This document shows positions 6,222-12,940 of a stretch of DNA of 12,940 bases, in pieces. Both the position numbers and the translations under genes were made by a program. Position 1 is the stretch's first letter. Every line of letters starts with the position of its first letter. The notes below the pieces were generated by a model. That model saw only the letters and a program-made list of their open reading frames with translations, was not told the origin of the DNA and did no database searches. Source of the stretch: Candidatus Stercoripulliclostridium merdigallinarum (GTDB lineage Bacteria > Bacillota > Clostridia > Christensenellales > DTU072). Location: assembly GCA_018714575.1 (NCBI GenBank), contig DVNF01000009.1, forward strand, positions 1 to 12,940. Reading direction: 5' to 3'.

Positions 6222-8888
6222 CTATTTTCCGCAGCAGTTTTTATATTTTTTCCCGGAACCGCAGGGGCACGGATCGTTTCTGCCCGGTTTCTTTTCGGCG
6301 GTTTTCGGCGCCGAATAACGGCTACGTTCCATCGCGCGTTCGCGGCGTTGTTGTTGAGCTTTTACTACTTCCAACAATTGATCGGGATCGATCCTTGCCA
6401 ACAACACGGCGGTAGCTTCCTGAATGGTGTCTATCATCGCGTCGAACATTTCAAAGCCTTCGCGTCTGTATTCGATGAAAGGATCGCGTTGACCGTAGCC
6501 CCTCAGACCTATTCCGCGGCGCAGGATATCCATGTTGGAAATGTGCGCCATCCAATGACGATCCACGGTGCTGAGGAGGATCTCGCGTTCTAATTTACGG
6601 AAATTGATGCCTAATTCCTCGGCGTGAGCGACTTTGGCTTCGTACTGTTCCACCGCGGTGTCGTATACCAAGGAGGAAATTTCGTGTTTCGGCAGTTCGC
6701 TTAGCATTTTTTCGGTAATCAGTCCGGTGCCCTCTTTCAACAGCTTCCTTTCCAATTCCGCGTTGAACGCGTCGACGTCGACTTTCATTTCGCCTTCGTC
6801 GTCGGTCATGTACATATCGGTAATTTCTTCGGCAACGGGCTCGAAGTATTTGATGACCTGTTCGTGGACGTCCTTTCCGTTCAATACCTCGTTTCTTTCG
6901 GTATAGATCAGTTTACGCTGTTGATTCATGACGTCGTCGTAATTCAGAACGTGCTTACGAATGGCGTAATTGTTTTCTTCGCAGCGTTTTTGAGCAACTT
7001 CTATCTGTTTGGTCAGTATCGAGCTTTGCAACACCAGACCTTCGGCAAGAAAAGATTTCAATCTGTCGCCTCCGAACAGTCTTAGCAGCGGGTCCTCGAA
7101 GCTAAGGTAGAAGCATGAGGCTCCGGGATCGCCCTGACGACCGGATCTGCCGCGTAATTGGTTGTCTATACGGCGCGATTCGTGCCTTTCGGAGCCGATG
7201 ACTTTCAAACCGCCTACAGCGCGCACTTTTTCCTTTTCCGCGTCGGTAACAAGGCGGTATTTTTCCAATAACTCACGGTATTTCTGCCTGGCGGCGATCT
7301 CCTCCGGGTCCAACAGAGTGTTATACGCGGTTGCGATCGCGATCAACCCTTCGTCCATGCCCTCGCGTTGCAACTCGTTCCTTGCCATATATTCGGGGTT
7401 GCCGCCCAACAATATGTCGGTACCTCTGCCTGCCATGTTTGTCGCGACGGTGACTGCGCCGAAGCGCCCTGCCTGAGCCACGATCTCGGCTTCGCGTTGG
7501 TGTTGCTTTGCGTTCAGTACGTTTGCGCGTATGCCGCGTTTATCCAACATCCGGCTTAGCTCTTCGCTGGCTTCGACGTTGGTCGTGCCGACCAGGATCG
7601 GCTGACCGGTCTTGTGAGTTTCGACTACGTCGTCGACGATGGCTTGTAATTTTTCGGCTTTGGTTTTAAAGACTTTATCGGCGTAATCGTTGCGGATGAC
7701 CTGCTTATTCGGCGGTATCGGCACGACGTCCAATTCGTATATGCCTTTAAATTCGGCTTCTTCGGTGACGGCGGTGCCCGTCATGCCCGATAATTTTTTA
7801 TACAGTCTAAAATAGTTTTGGAAAGTAATGGTCGCGATCGTGCGGTTTTCGCGGCGGACTCGGACGCCTTCCTTTGCTTCGATGGCCTGGTGCAGACCTT
7901 CCGAATAGCGCCTGCCTGCCATTTTTCTGCCGGTAAATTCGTCGACTATGACGATCTCGTTGTTTTCGACGATATAATCGTGATCGCGGCTCATCAGATA
8001 GTTTGCGCGCAAAGCCGAGTTTATCCTTGCCGTCAATTCGGCGTTTTCGGTGTCGCCAAGGCTGTTTATGGCAAAATATCTTTCGGCTTTGGTTATGCCG
8101 TCTTCGCTAAGGAAAATCTGGTTTTCCTTTTCTTTTTTGATATAATCGTCCTCGTTCAGGCTCTTAACGAACTTATCGGCTTTGACGTACAGTTCGCCGG
8201 ATTCTCCGGCGGGTCCGGAAATTATCAACGGAGTCCTGGCTTCGTCTATCAGGATGCTGTCGACTTCGTCTACGATCGCGAAAACTTGTCCGCGTTGCAC
8301 TACGTCGTTCAGATCCTTTACCATATTGTCGCGCAGGTAATCGAAGCCGACTTCGTTGTTTGTGGCGTAAGTAATATCTGCGGCGTAAGCGGCCTTTCTT
8401 TCGGCTCTGTTCATTCCGGGAGTGACCACGCCTACGGTCAGTCCCAGGAACTTATAAACTTTGCCCATCCATTCGGCGTCGCGTTTTGCCAGGTAATCGT
8501 TGACCGTGACTATATGAACGCCCTGACCGGTCAGCGCGTTTAAATAAGCAGGTAAAGTAGCGACCAGAGTTTTACCTTCGCCCGTCTGCATTTCGGCGAT
8601 CCTGCCTTGGTGCAGGACGATACCGCCTATCAGCTGAACGTGGAAGTGCCGCATATCCAGCACGCGTTTGGCGGCTTCGCGGCAGACCGCGAAAGCTTCC
8701 GGCAACAGAGCGTCCAATTTCTCTCCGTCTTTCAGCCTGGAGCGGAACAGCTCGGTTTGCCTTTGCAGATCGGCGTCGCCCATCTCTGCGAACTTCGGTT
8801 CCAAAGCCTCTATTTTATCGGCGATCGCGCTTAATTTTTTAACTTGACGTTGTTTTTCGTTTTTAAACAGAAAATCGACTAAACCCAT
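6222..8888 (-). CDS. secA: Protein translocase subunit SecA
   Basis: 888 residues. SecA is the ATPase motor that pushes unfolded preproteins through the SecYEG channel. Visible landmarks: Walker A QTGEGKTL at 101-108; Walker B with DEVDSILIDEARTP at about 207-220; the preprotein cross-linking region after it; YFRLYKKLSGMTGTA; the second nucleotide-binding domain with VATNMAGRGTDI and SERHESRRIDNQLRGRSGRQG; and the C-terminal zinc SEC-C motif RNDPCPCGSGKKYKNCC, which binds SecB or ribosomes in other bacteria. Nothing is missing. The ATG has AGAGG 5 nt upstream (8894-8898). It is the first gene of the operon, expressed from an extended -10 promoter about 55 nt upstream. Confidence 0.98.
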   Translation of the reverse strand: MGLVDFLFKNEKQRQVKKLSAIADKIEALEPKFAEMGDADLQRQTELFRSRLKDGEKLDALLPEAFAVCREAAKRVLDMRHFHVQLIGGIVLHQGRIAEMQTGEGKTLVATLPAYLNALTGQGVHIVTVNDYLAKRDAEWMGKVYKFLGLTVGVVTPGMNRAERKAAYAADITYATNNEVGFDYLRDNMVKDLNDVVQRGQVFAIVDEVDSILIDEARTPLIISGPAGESGELYVKADKFVKSLNEDDYIKKEKENQIFLSEDGITKAERYFAINSLGDTENAELTARINSALRANYLMSRDHDYIVENNEIVIVDEFTGRKMAGRRYSEGLHQAIEAKEGVRVRRENRTIATITFQNYFRLYKKLSGMTGTAVTEEAEFKGIYELDVVPIPPNKQVIRNDYADKVFKTKAEKLQAIVDDVVETHKTGQPILVGTTNVEASEELSRMLDKRGIRANVLNAKQHQREAEIVAQAGRFGAVTVATNMAGRGTDILLGGNPEYMARNELQREGMDEGLIAIATAYNTLLDPEEIAARQKYRELLEKYRLVTDAEKEKVRAVGGLKVIGSERHESRRIDNQLRGRSGRQGDPGASCFYLSFEDPLLRLFGGDRLKSFLAEGLVLQSSILTKQIEVAQKRCEENNYAIRKHVLNYDDVMNQQRKLIYTERNEVLNGKDVHEQVIKYFEPVAEEITDMYMTDDEGEMKVDVDAFNAELERKLLKEGTGLITEKMLSELPKHEISSLVYDTAVEQYEAKVAHAEELGINFRKLEREILLSTVDRHWMAHISNMDILRRGIGLRGYGQRDPFIEYRREGFEMFDAMIDTIQEATAVLLARIDPDQLLEVVKAQQQRRERAMERSRYSAPKTAEKKPGRNDPCPCGSGKKYKNCCGK

Positions 8889-8909
8889 TTATACCTCTTT
8901 TAGGAGTTT

Positions 8910-8934
8910 ACGGAGCAATCCGATTTGCTACCGT
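8910..8934 (-). other. 5'-terminal hairpin in the secA leader
   Basis: On the minus strand ACGG(T)AGCAA, a short loop, and TTGCTCCGT form a 9-bp stem with one bulged T. The predicted transcription start is at about 8935, so the secA mRNA would begin almost exactly with this hairpin. There is no U-tract, so it is not a terminator. It could protect the 5' end of the mRNA or bind a regulator. Confidence 0.45.
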
Positions 8935-8941
8935 ATTGGGT

Positions 8942-8971
8942 ATTATACCATAAAATTTTATCTACTTACAA
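8942..8971 (-). promoter_or_regulatory. Extended -10 promoter of the secA operon
   Basis: On the minus strand a perfect TATAAT (8947-8942) is preceded by TGG, making an extended -10 (TGNTATAAT). A weaker -35 TTGTAA (8971-8966) lies 18 nt upstream. It sits about 55 nt before the secA ATG and is the only good promoter on this strand before secA. Confidence 0.7.
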
Positions 8972-9194
8972 TATTATTGCGCGCGATATTTAATATTTTA
9001 ATGACCCGTGCAAAAGCAAAAGGCGCATTTGGGCGAATATCGGCAGAGGGCGAACAAGCGTTCGCATGGAATTCGAAGCAAAAATAAAAGGAAGATACAG
9101 GTAAAAAAATGAAACAAATCGGAAAAAAGCGTTAATTGTCGCGGAATCGATGTTTTTACTTTATTTCGGGAAGAAAAGATTATATAATGAAGAT
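8972..9194. other. Divergent intergenic region between secA and the transketolase gene
   Basis: About 220 bp that hold the upstream part of both divergent promoters. I see a 6-bp hairpin GCGAAC-AAGC-GTTCGC at 9050-9065 without a U-tract, an AT-rich stretch by 8980-9000, and no convincing gene. An 8-codon ATG ORF at 9109 has only a weak ribosome binding site and is not annotated. Confidence 0.5.
9183..9188 (+). promoter_or_regulatory. Possible -10 box of the transketolase gene
   Basis: A perfect TATAAT ends 6 nt before the chosen ATG at 9195, so transcription would start at or next to the start codon. The -35 region at the right distance (TTTATT, 9160-9165) is weak, and the DNA is AT-rich, so this could be chance. 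Confidence 0.35.
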
Positions 9195-10136
9195 ATGGAA
9201 AAGGAAATGCGGATATATTATGCCGAAAAATTAGCGGAATTAATGACGTCGGACGAAAAGATAGTCGTCGTAGACGCCGACCTCGGAAAGGCACTGGGAA
9301 CGCAGGATTTCAAAAACCGCTTTTCGGGCAGAGCCGTTGACGTAGGCATCGCCGAACAGAACATGATAGGCGTTGCCGCGGGTCTGGCGTCATACGGGTA
9401 CCTTCCCGTATGTCAAAGTTTCGCCCCGTTCATTACCAGGAACGTCTGCGATCAGATCACAATGAATTTGCGGTTTACGGGTCTTAAATCCCTGCTTGTG
9501 GGAGCCGATCCCGGCATTTCCGCGGAATTGAACGGTTCGTCGCACATGGCAATGGAGGATATTTCCGTAATGCGTGCGATTCCCGGGATGCAGGTATTCG
9601 AACCTGCGGACGGCGTCGAGCTTTCGGCGGCTTTGCCGGAGCTTATATATTCGCCGAACACCGTATATATGCGTATGTACAGAAAGACATTACCCGCTGT
9701 GCATTCCGCAAATTATCGGTTCGAATACGGAAAGATAGACGTTCTAAAAGGCGGAAAGGACGTGGCGATATTCAGTTCGGGCGTCTTTGTACACGCGGCG
9801 ACGGAGGCGGCGAAGGCGCTGTCCGCAAAGGGTATCGACGCCGCGGTCGTCAACGTGCATACGATAAAGCCTTTGGACAAAAAGGGAATTGCCGCCGTTT
9901 TACGCGGAGTAAAAGCGGCGATCGTCTATGAAAACCATAACGGGATCGGCGGACTGTATTCGGCGGTTGCCGAGGTACAGGCGGCGGCGGGAATTCCCGT
10001 GCGGACGGTACCGCTAGCCATACGCGACCGTTTCGGCGTGCGCGGAAAGCTGGCGGAAATCATGGAGGAGTTGGATTTGACTCCGGCAAAAGTTGTCGAA
10101 ACCGCGGAAAAATTACTTGACCAATTTGTCGATTAA
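9195..10136 (+). CDS. Transketolase, C-terminal subunit (half-size)
   Basis: 313 residues. It corresponds to the pyrimidine-binding and C-terminal domains of transketolase, which moves two-carbon ketol units in the non-oxidative pentose phosphate pathway with thiamine diphosphate. Residues 1-160 form the pyrimidine domain, with the catalytic Glu54 in VGIAEQNMIGVAAGLA, SFAPFITRNVCDQI at about 75-88, and GSSHMAMEDISVMRAIP at about 114-130. The rest is the transketolase C domain. The diphosphate-binding N-terminal half (GDG motif) is missing, as in split transketolases of clostridia and archaea, but its gene is not next to this one. I chose ATG 9195 because homologues begin with this segment; an in-frame ATG at 9150 would add 15 residues, and neither start has a good ribosome binding site. 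A DXPS- or pyruvate dehydrogenase-like half is less likely. The end overlaps csoR on the other strand by 24 nt. Confidence 0.85.
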   Translation: MEKEMRIYYAEKLAELMTSDEKIVVVDADLGKALGTQDFKNRFSGRAVDVGIAEQNMIGVAAGLASYGYLPVCQSFAPFITRNVCDQITMNLRFTGLKSLLVGADPGISAELNGSSHMAMEDISVMRAIPGMQVFEPADGVELSAALPELIYSPNTVYMRMYRKTLPAVHSANYRFEYGKIDVLKGGKDVAIFSSGVFVHAATEAAKALSAKGIDAAVVNVHTIKPLDKKGIAAVLRGVKAAIVYENHNGIGGLYSAVAEVQAAAGIPVRTVPLAIRDRFGVRGKLAEIMEELDLTPAKVVETAEKLLDQFVD

Positions 10137-10373
10137 CAGCGACAATTCGTCCATTTTTTCTTCCTTATCCTTTCCGGTAGCCGACATAACGCAGCCGTGC
10201 AGGTGAGCTTTCAGAACTTCTTTATTGACCTTACCCAAAATTGCCTGGCAAGCCATGATCTGATTGGAAATATCCAGGCAATATTTTTTTTCGGTCAGCA
10301 TCTTTTGAATGCCCTCTATCTGCCCTGCGGCGGTTTTCAGCAAAGTCAGCAGTTTTTTATCGTCCCTTATCAT
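10113..10373 (-). CDS. csoR: CsoR-type copper-sensing transcriptional repressor
   Basis: 86 residues, all-helical DUF156 family. It represses copper export genes and leaves DNA when Cu(I) binds. The Cu(I) ligands of CsoR are in place: Cys32 in KKYCLDI, His57 in AHLHGC and Cys61, with the same Cys-25-His-4-Cys spacing as in known CsoR proteins. The AAGQIEGIQKML helix and the QIMACQAIL segment are typical. This ligand set favours copper over the nickel-cobalt (RcnR) or formaldehyde (FrmR) members. The ATG is 3 nt after the copA stop codon, with AAAGGAA about 10 nt upstream, so it is cotranscribed with copA and probably autoregulated from the copA promoter, which lies outside the window. Its last 24 nt overlap the end of the transketolase gene. 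Confidence 0.92.
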   Translation of the reverse strand: MIRDDKKLLTLLKTAAGQIEGIQKMLTEKKYCLDISNQIMACQAILGKVNKEVLKAHLHGCVMSATGKDKEEKMDELSLLIDKLVK

Positions 10374-10376
10374 AGA

Positions 10377-10586
10377 TTAAATTTCCTTTATTTCGGATAC
10401 TTCGTAGCCTGCGTCGACGACGGCGGCTTTCAAAGCTTCGGGTTCGCCTCCCGTGACGACGGCGGACTTGTTTTCCAGGGAAACTTCGGCTTTGCTTACG
10501 CCGGGAACCGCCGATATAGCTTTTTCGACTCTGCCAACGCAATGCATGCAGGCCATACCTTCGATAGATAATTTGTATTGTTTCAT
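10377..10586 (-). CDS. Candidate free copper chaperone CopZ from an internal start within copA
   Basis: The last 69 codons of copA form a complete CopZ-sized heavy-metal-associated domain (MKQYKLSIEGMACMHCVGRV at its start, with the Cu(I)-binding Met-x-Cys-x-x-Cys pattern). The Met codon at 10586-10584 is in frame with copA and lies exactly at the domain boundary. It is preceded by AAAGGAG at the ideal 7-nt spacing. Internal initiation would give a free cytosolic chaperone of 69 residues, the same length as known CopZ proteins, able to carry Cu(I) to the pump or to CsoR. The linker before it reads like a translated former intergenic region: TERSLN is the translation of the ribosome binding site. 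So copA and copZ were probably once separate genes. Whether the internal start is used is not known. Confidence 0.6.
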   Translation of the reverse strand: MKQYKLSIEGMACMHCVGRVEKAISAVPGVSKAEVSLENKSAVVTGGEPEALKAAVVDAGYEVSEIKEI

Positions 10587-12940
10587 ATTCAGACTCCTTT
10601 CGGTTTGTATTTGATTTTCGAGTGCGTTTATTGTAGTGTTTTCGGAAGTTTCCGATTTTTTATAGTCATTTTCCACATCGGTTCTTATGTTGGTCACGGG
10701 CGCGGAAGTTACGCCGGGGGCATCGGTTTCGCCGGACTGTTCCGAGGAGGATAAGTCTTGACCGACGGAAAGGCTATTCTCGGAACCGCCCTTAAAGCGG
10801 ACGGTTTTGAAAAATTTCAGGCGTAGCGCGTTGCCTACCACGAACAAGCTGGAACAGCTCATAGCCAAAGCGCCGATCATAGGACTCAGCATAATGCCGA
10901 ACGGCACGTACAGCACGCCTGCGGCGATCGGAATGCCCAGAACGTTGTAAAAGAACGCCCAGAACAGGTTTTCTTTTATGTTTTTCAGCGTTGCCGAGGA
11001 CAATTTTATGGCGTTTACCACGTCTATCAAAGCGTTCTTTATCAAAACGACGTCAGCGGAATCTACGGCTATATCTGCGCCGGAGCCTATGGCGATCCCG
11101 ACGTCGGCTTCCTTTAGGGCGGGCGCGTCGTTTATACCGTCGCCGACCATGGCGACTTTGCCGCGACTCCTCAGCTCGGCAACCTTAGCGGCTTTATCTG
11201 CGGGCAAAACTTCGGCAATGACCTCGTCGACGCCGACGGCTTTTGCTACTGCGGCGGCGGTTCGGCAGTTGTCGCCCGTCAGCATGACCGTCTTTATGCC
11301 CATCTTTTTCAATAAGGAAACGGCTTCTTTGCTGTCCTCTTTCACGGCGTCGGAAGTGGCTATCAATCCGACGTAAGCCGAATCGCGGCACACCAATAAC
11401 GGAGTTTTCCCTTCGCCGGTAACGCGTTCGTATTCGGATTCGAAAGCCCTTCTATCCACGCCCTCTTCCTCCATCAATTTAGCGTTTCCTACCGAGTACA
11501 CGGAACCGGTATCCGCCTTACCTCTTACGCCCTTTCCGGGCAGAGTTTCGAACTCGGAAAAAACGATTTTCTCGGCGAAGTTTTTGGATTCGACGAACGC
11601 GACTACCGCCGCACCCAACGGATGCTCGCTCATTTTTTCCAACGCGCCTACGGCGTTCAGATCCTCGTCCGACAGGCTGACGTAAGCGACTTCGGGCTCG
11701 CCTTTGGTGACGGTTCCCGTCTTATCCAGGACAACGTATTTAACTGCGTGCAGCTTTTCCAAAGCCTCGCCGTCCTTTATCAAAATACCGTTTTCGGCAC
11801 CCTTACCGGTACCTACGGTAACCGCAACGGGCGTTGCCAAGCCCAGGGCGCAAGGACAGCTGATCACCAGAACGGCGACTGCGGCATTTATTGCGCTGTC
11901 AATATTTCCCGTGCCCCACGCCCAGCCGATAAACGTAACCGCGGCAATAGACATGACTACCGGAACAAAGACGCCCGAAATTTTGTCGGCAAGCCGTTGG
12001 ATGGGCGCTTTCTTTCCTGCGGCGTCCTCTACCAAGGCGATTATTTTTTGCAACATACTTTCCTTGCCGACGGCGTTCAGGCGCACTTTCAAATATCCGC
12101 TTTTCAGGATCGTACCGCCTATCACGTTTGCTCCGGGCAATTTTTCGACGGGCATCGATTCGCCGCTGATAGCGGCTTCGTCGGCAAAGCCGGACCCTTC
12201 TTCGACGATACCGTCTGCGGGAACGGAAGTCCCCGCTTTAATTATAACGACGTCCCCAACGGCAAGATATGCCGTAGCTATTTCGGTTTCCACGCCGTTT
12301 CTCAGCACGATAGCGGTATCCGGAGCCAGTTTTTTCAGTTTATCCAACGCGTCCCCGGTGCGGCGTTTCGACAGCGTTTCCAAATACTTACCTACCGTCA
12401 CCAACGCCAGGATCATGCCTGCGGACTCGAAGTATAGCTGATGTGTATAACCTTCCACCAAAGCCGGATCGCCTTGACCCAGCCCCCAACTCATTCTGAA
12501 TATTGCATAGATGCCGTATATCAAAGATGCGGAAGAGCCGACCGCGACCAATGTATCCATATTCGGCGCGCCCCGGAACAACCTTTTAAATCCGTTGATA
12601 TAATAAGCGCGGTTGACGTAAATGATCGGCAGCGCCAGTAACAGTTGTAACAAAGCATACGAAACGCCGTTTTGCGGGCCTGTCAAAAAGTTCGGTAGAG
12701 GAGCTCCGAACATATGCCCCATCGCAACGTACATCAAAACGACCATGAACACCAACGACACGATCAGTCGTGTCTTCATTTCATCGGCGCGTTTTTTGCG
12801 TTCAGCCGACAAACCGTTTTTTTGCGATTTGGGGTTCCTTTTATTGGGGATTAAGACCCCCGAACCCGATTTTTCGTTAAAAGCTATCGGGCAACCGCCT
12901 GTAGAGCAAGCCGTATTTTGATTTTCTCCGGGTAAGCCGA
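10377..12940 (-). CDS. copA: Copper-exporting P1B-type ATPase CopA with C-terminal CopZ-like domain (5' end outside window)
   Basis: At least 853 residues; the frame stays open to the right edge, so the true start is not visible. A TTG at 12812 is in frame but has no ribosome binding site. It pumps Cu(I) out across the membrane using ATP. In order: a linker with ACSTGGC near the edge; membrane helices 1-4 (from RLIVSLVFMVVLMYVAMGHM); the actuator with ISGESMPVEK; helices 5-6 with the Cu(I) site CPC; phosphorylation DKTGT; SEHPLGAA; TGDN; GDGIND; helix 7 with NLFWAFFYNVLGIP; and helix 8 with MSCSS. The CPC, YN and MxxSS residues mark the P1B-1 copper class. A Ser/Thr/Asn-rich linker of about 73 residues (10587-10805) joins helix 8 to a heavy-metal domain with GMACMHC. 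A C-terminal domain is unusual, since it is normally N-terminal or a separate CopZ. csoR follows after 3 nt. Confidence 0.95.
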   Translation of the reverse strand, partial: GLPGENQNTACSTGGCPIAFNEKSGSGVLIPNKRNPKSQKNGLSAERKKRADEMKTRLIVSLVFMVVLMYVAMGHMFGAPLPNFLTGPQNGVSYALLQLLLALPIIYVNRAYYINGFKRLFRGAPNMDTLVAVGSSASLIYGIYAIFRMSWGLGQGDPALVEGYTHQLYFESAGMILALVTVGKYLETLSKRRTGDALDKLKKLAPDTAIVLRNGVETEIATAYLAVGDVVIIKAGTSVPADGIVEEGSGFADEAAISGESMPVEKLPGANVIGGTILKSGYLKVRLNAVGKESMLQKIIALVEDAAGKKAPIQRLADKISGVFVPVVMSIAAVTFIGWAWGTGNIDSAINAAVAVLVISCPCALGLATPVAVTVGTGKGAENGILIKDGEALEKLHAVKYVVLDKTGTVTKGEPEVAYVSLSDEDLNAVGALEKMSEHPLGAAVVAFVESKNFAEKIVFSEFETLPGKGVRGKADTGSVYSVGNAKLMEEEGVDRRAFESEYERVTGEGKTPLLVCRDSAYVGLIATSDAVKEDSKEAVSLLKKMGIKTVMLTGDNCRTAAAVAKAVGVDEVIAEVLPADKAAKVAELRSRGKVAMVGDGINDAPALKEADVGIAIGSGADIAVDSADVVLIKNALIDVVNAIKLSSATLKNIKENLFWAFFYNVLGIPIAAGVLYVPFGIMLSPMIGALAMSCSSLFVVGNALRLKFFKTVRFKGGSENSLSVGQDLSSSEQSGETDAPGVTSAPVTNIRTDVENDYKKSETSENTTINALENQIQTERSLNMKQYKLSIEGMACMHCVGRVEKAISAVPGVSKAEVSLENKSAVVTGGEPEALKAAVVDAGYEVSEIKEI
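10594..10600 (-). promoter_or_regulatory. Internal ribosome binding site inside copA
   Basis: On the minus strand AAAGGAG, a near-perfect Shine-Dalgarno sequence, sits 7 nt before the in-frame ATG at 10586. It is stronger than the start sites of csoR, prfB or the transketolase gene in this window. It decides the proposed internal start of the CopZ domain. Confidence 0.65.

Noticed and set aside
9050..9065. GCGAAC-AAGC-GTTCGC hairpin as terminator or operator
   Set aside because: Short stem, no U-tract, and not positioned at either promoter core.
9109..9135. 8-codon ATG ORF as a leader peptide for the transketolase gene
   Set aside because: Weak ribosome binding site, very short, and upstream of the only plausible -10 box, so it would not be on the same transcript.
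8998..9294. 98-residue minus-strand ORF over the transketolase start
   Set aside because: It overlaps the secA-transketolase divergent region and the transketolase coding sequence, and its composition is that of a shadow frame.
10126..10145. TTGTCG/CGACAA hairpin as terminator of the transketolase gene
   Set aside because: The stem is only 6 bp with an 8-nt loop, it includes the stop codon, and the nearest T-run is 8 nt away.
12810..12812. TTG at 12812 as the copA start codon
   Set aside because: It has no ribosome binding site, and the same frame stays open with protein-like sequence to the window edge.
12846..12861. GGGG-ATTAAGA-CCCC inverted repeat as a CsoR operator
   Set aside because: It lies within the open copA frame and the spacing and flanks do not match a known CsoR operator. 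It should be reconsidered only if copA turns out to start inside the window.

Overview
The window looks like chromosome from a Gram-positive, low-to-middle G+C bacterium of the Bacillota, most likely an uncultured clostridial lineage. The reasons are GGAGG-type ribosome binding sites, TTGACA/TATAAT promoters, a lipobox substrate-binding lipoprotein of the BMP family, secA-prfB synteny, a transketolase split into half-subunits and a CsoR-type copper repressor. The lineage is an inference; no rRNA is present.

Layout, left to right. (1) Minus strand, 1-1700: the start of an ABC ATPase gene (cut by the left edge), preceded by the gene for its BMP-family lipoprotein. A strong hairpin terminator sits between the two. 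The lipoprotein gene has a well-formed promoter, an operator-like palindrome at the predicted transcription start, and a leader of about 220 nt. That leader carries a GTG-started 32-codon ORF followed after 2 nt by a second terminator hairpin, so it looks like an attenuation device. (2) 1700-2094: AT-rich intergenic DNA with weak terminator candidates. (3) Minus strand, 8971-2095: a compact housekeeping operon secA-prfB-serS-(unknown membrane protein)-(HGSNAT/DUF1624-like membrane acyltransferase). It is driven by an extended -10 promoter, and most junctions touch or overlap, which suggests translational coupling. (4) Plus strand, 9195-10136: the C-terminal half of a transketolase, divergent from secA and without its N-terminal partner nearby. 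(5) Minus strand, 12940-10113: a copper operon, with a CopA P1B-type ATPase (5' end outside the window) followed by csoR, which overlaps the end of the transketolase gene tail to tail.

The most notable points are these. In copA, a C-terminal CopZ-like heavy-metal domain is fused to the ATPase through a low-complexity linker. A perfect Shine-Dalgarno sequence and an in-frame ATG sit exactly at the domain boundary, so one gene could make both the pump and a free 69-residue copper chaperone. The second point is the leader ORF plus terminator controlling the BMP transporter. Both rest on sequence reading and need experimental or comparative support.
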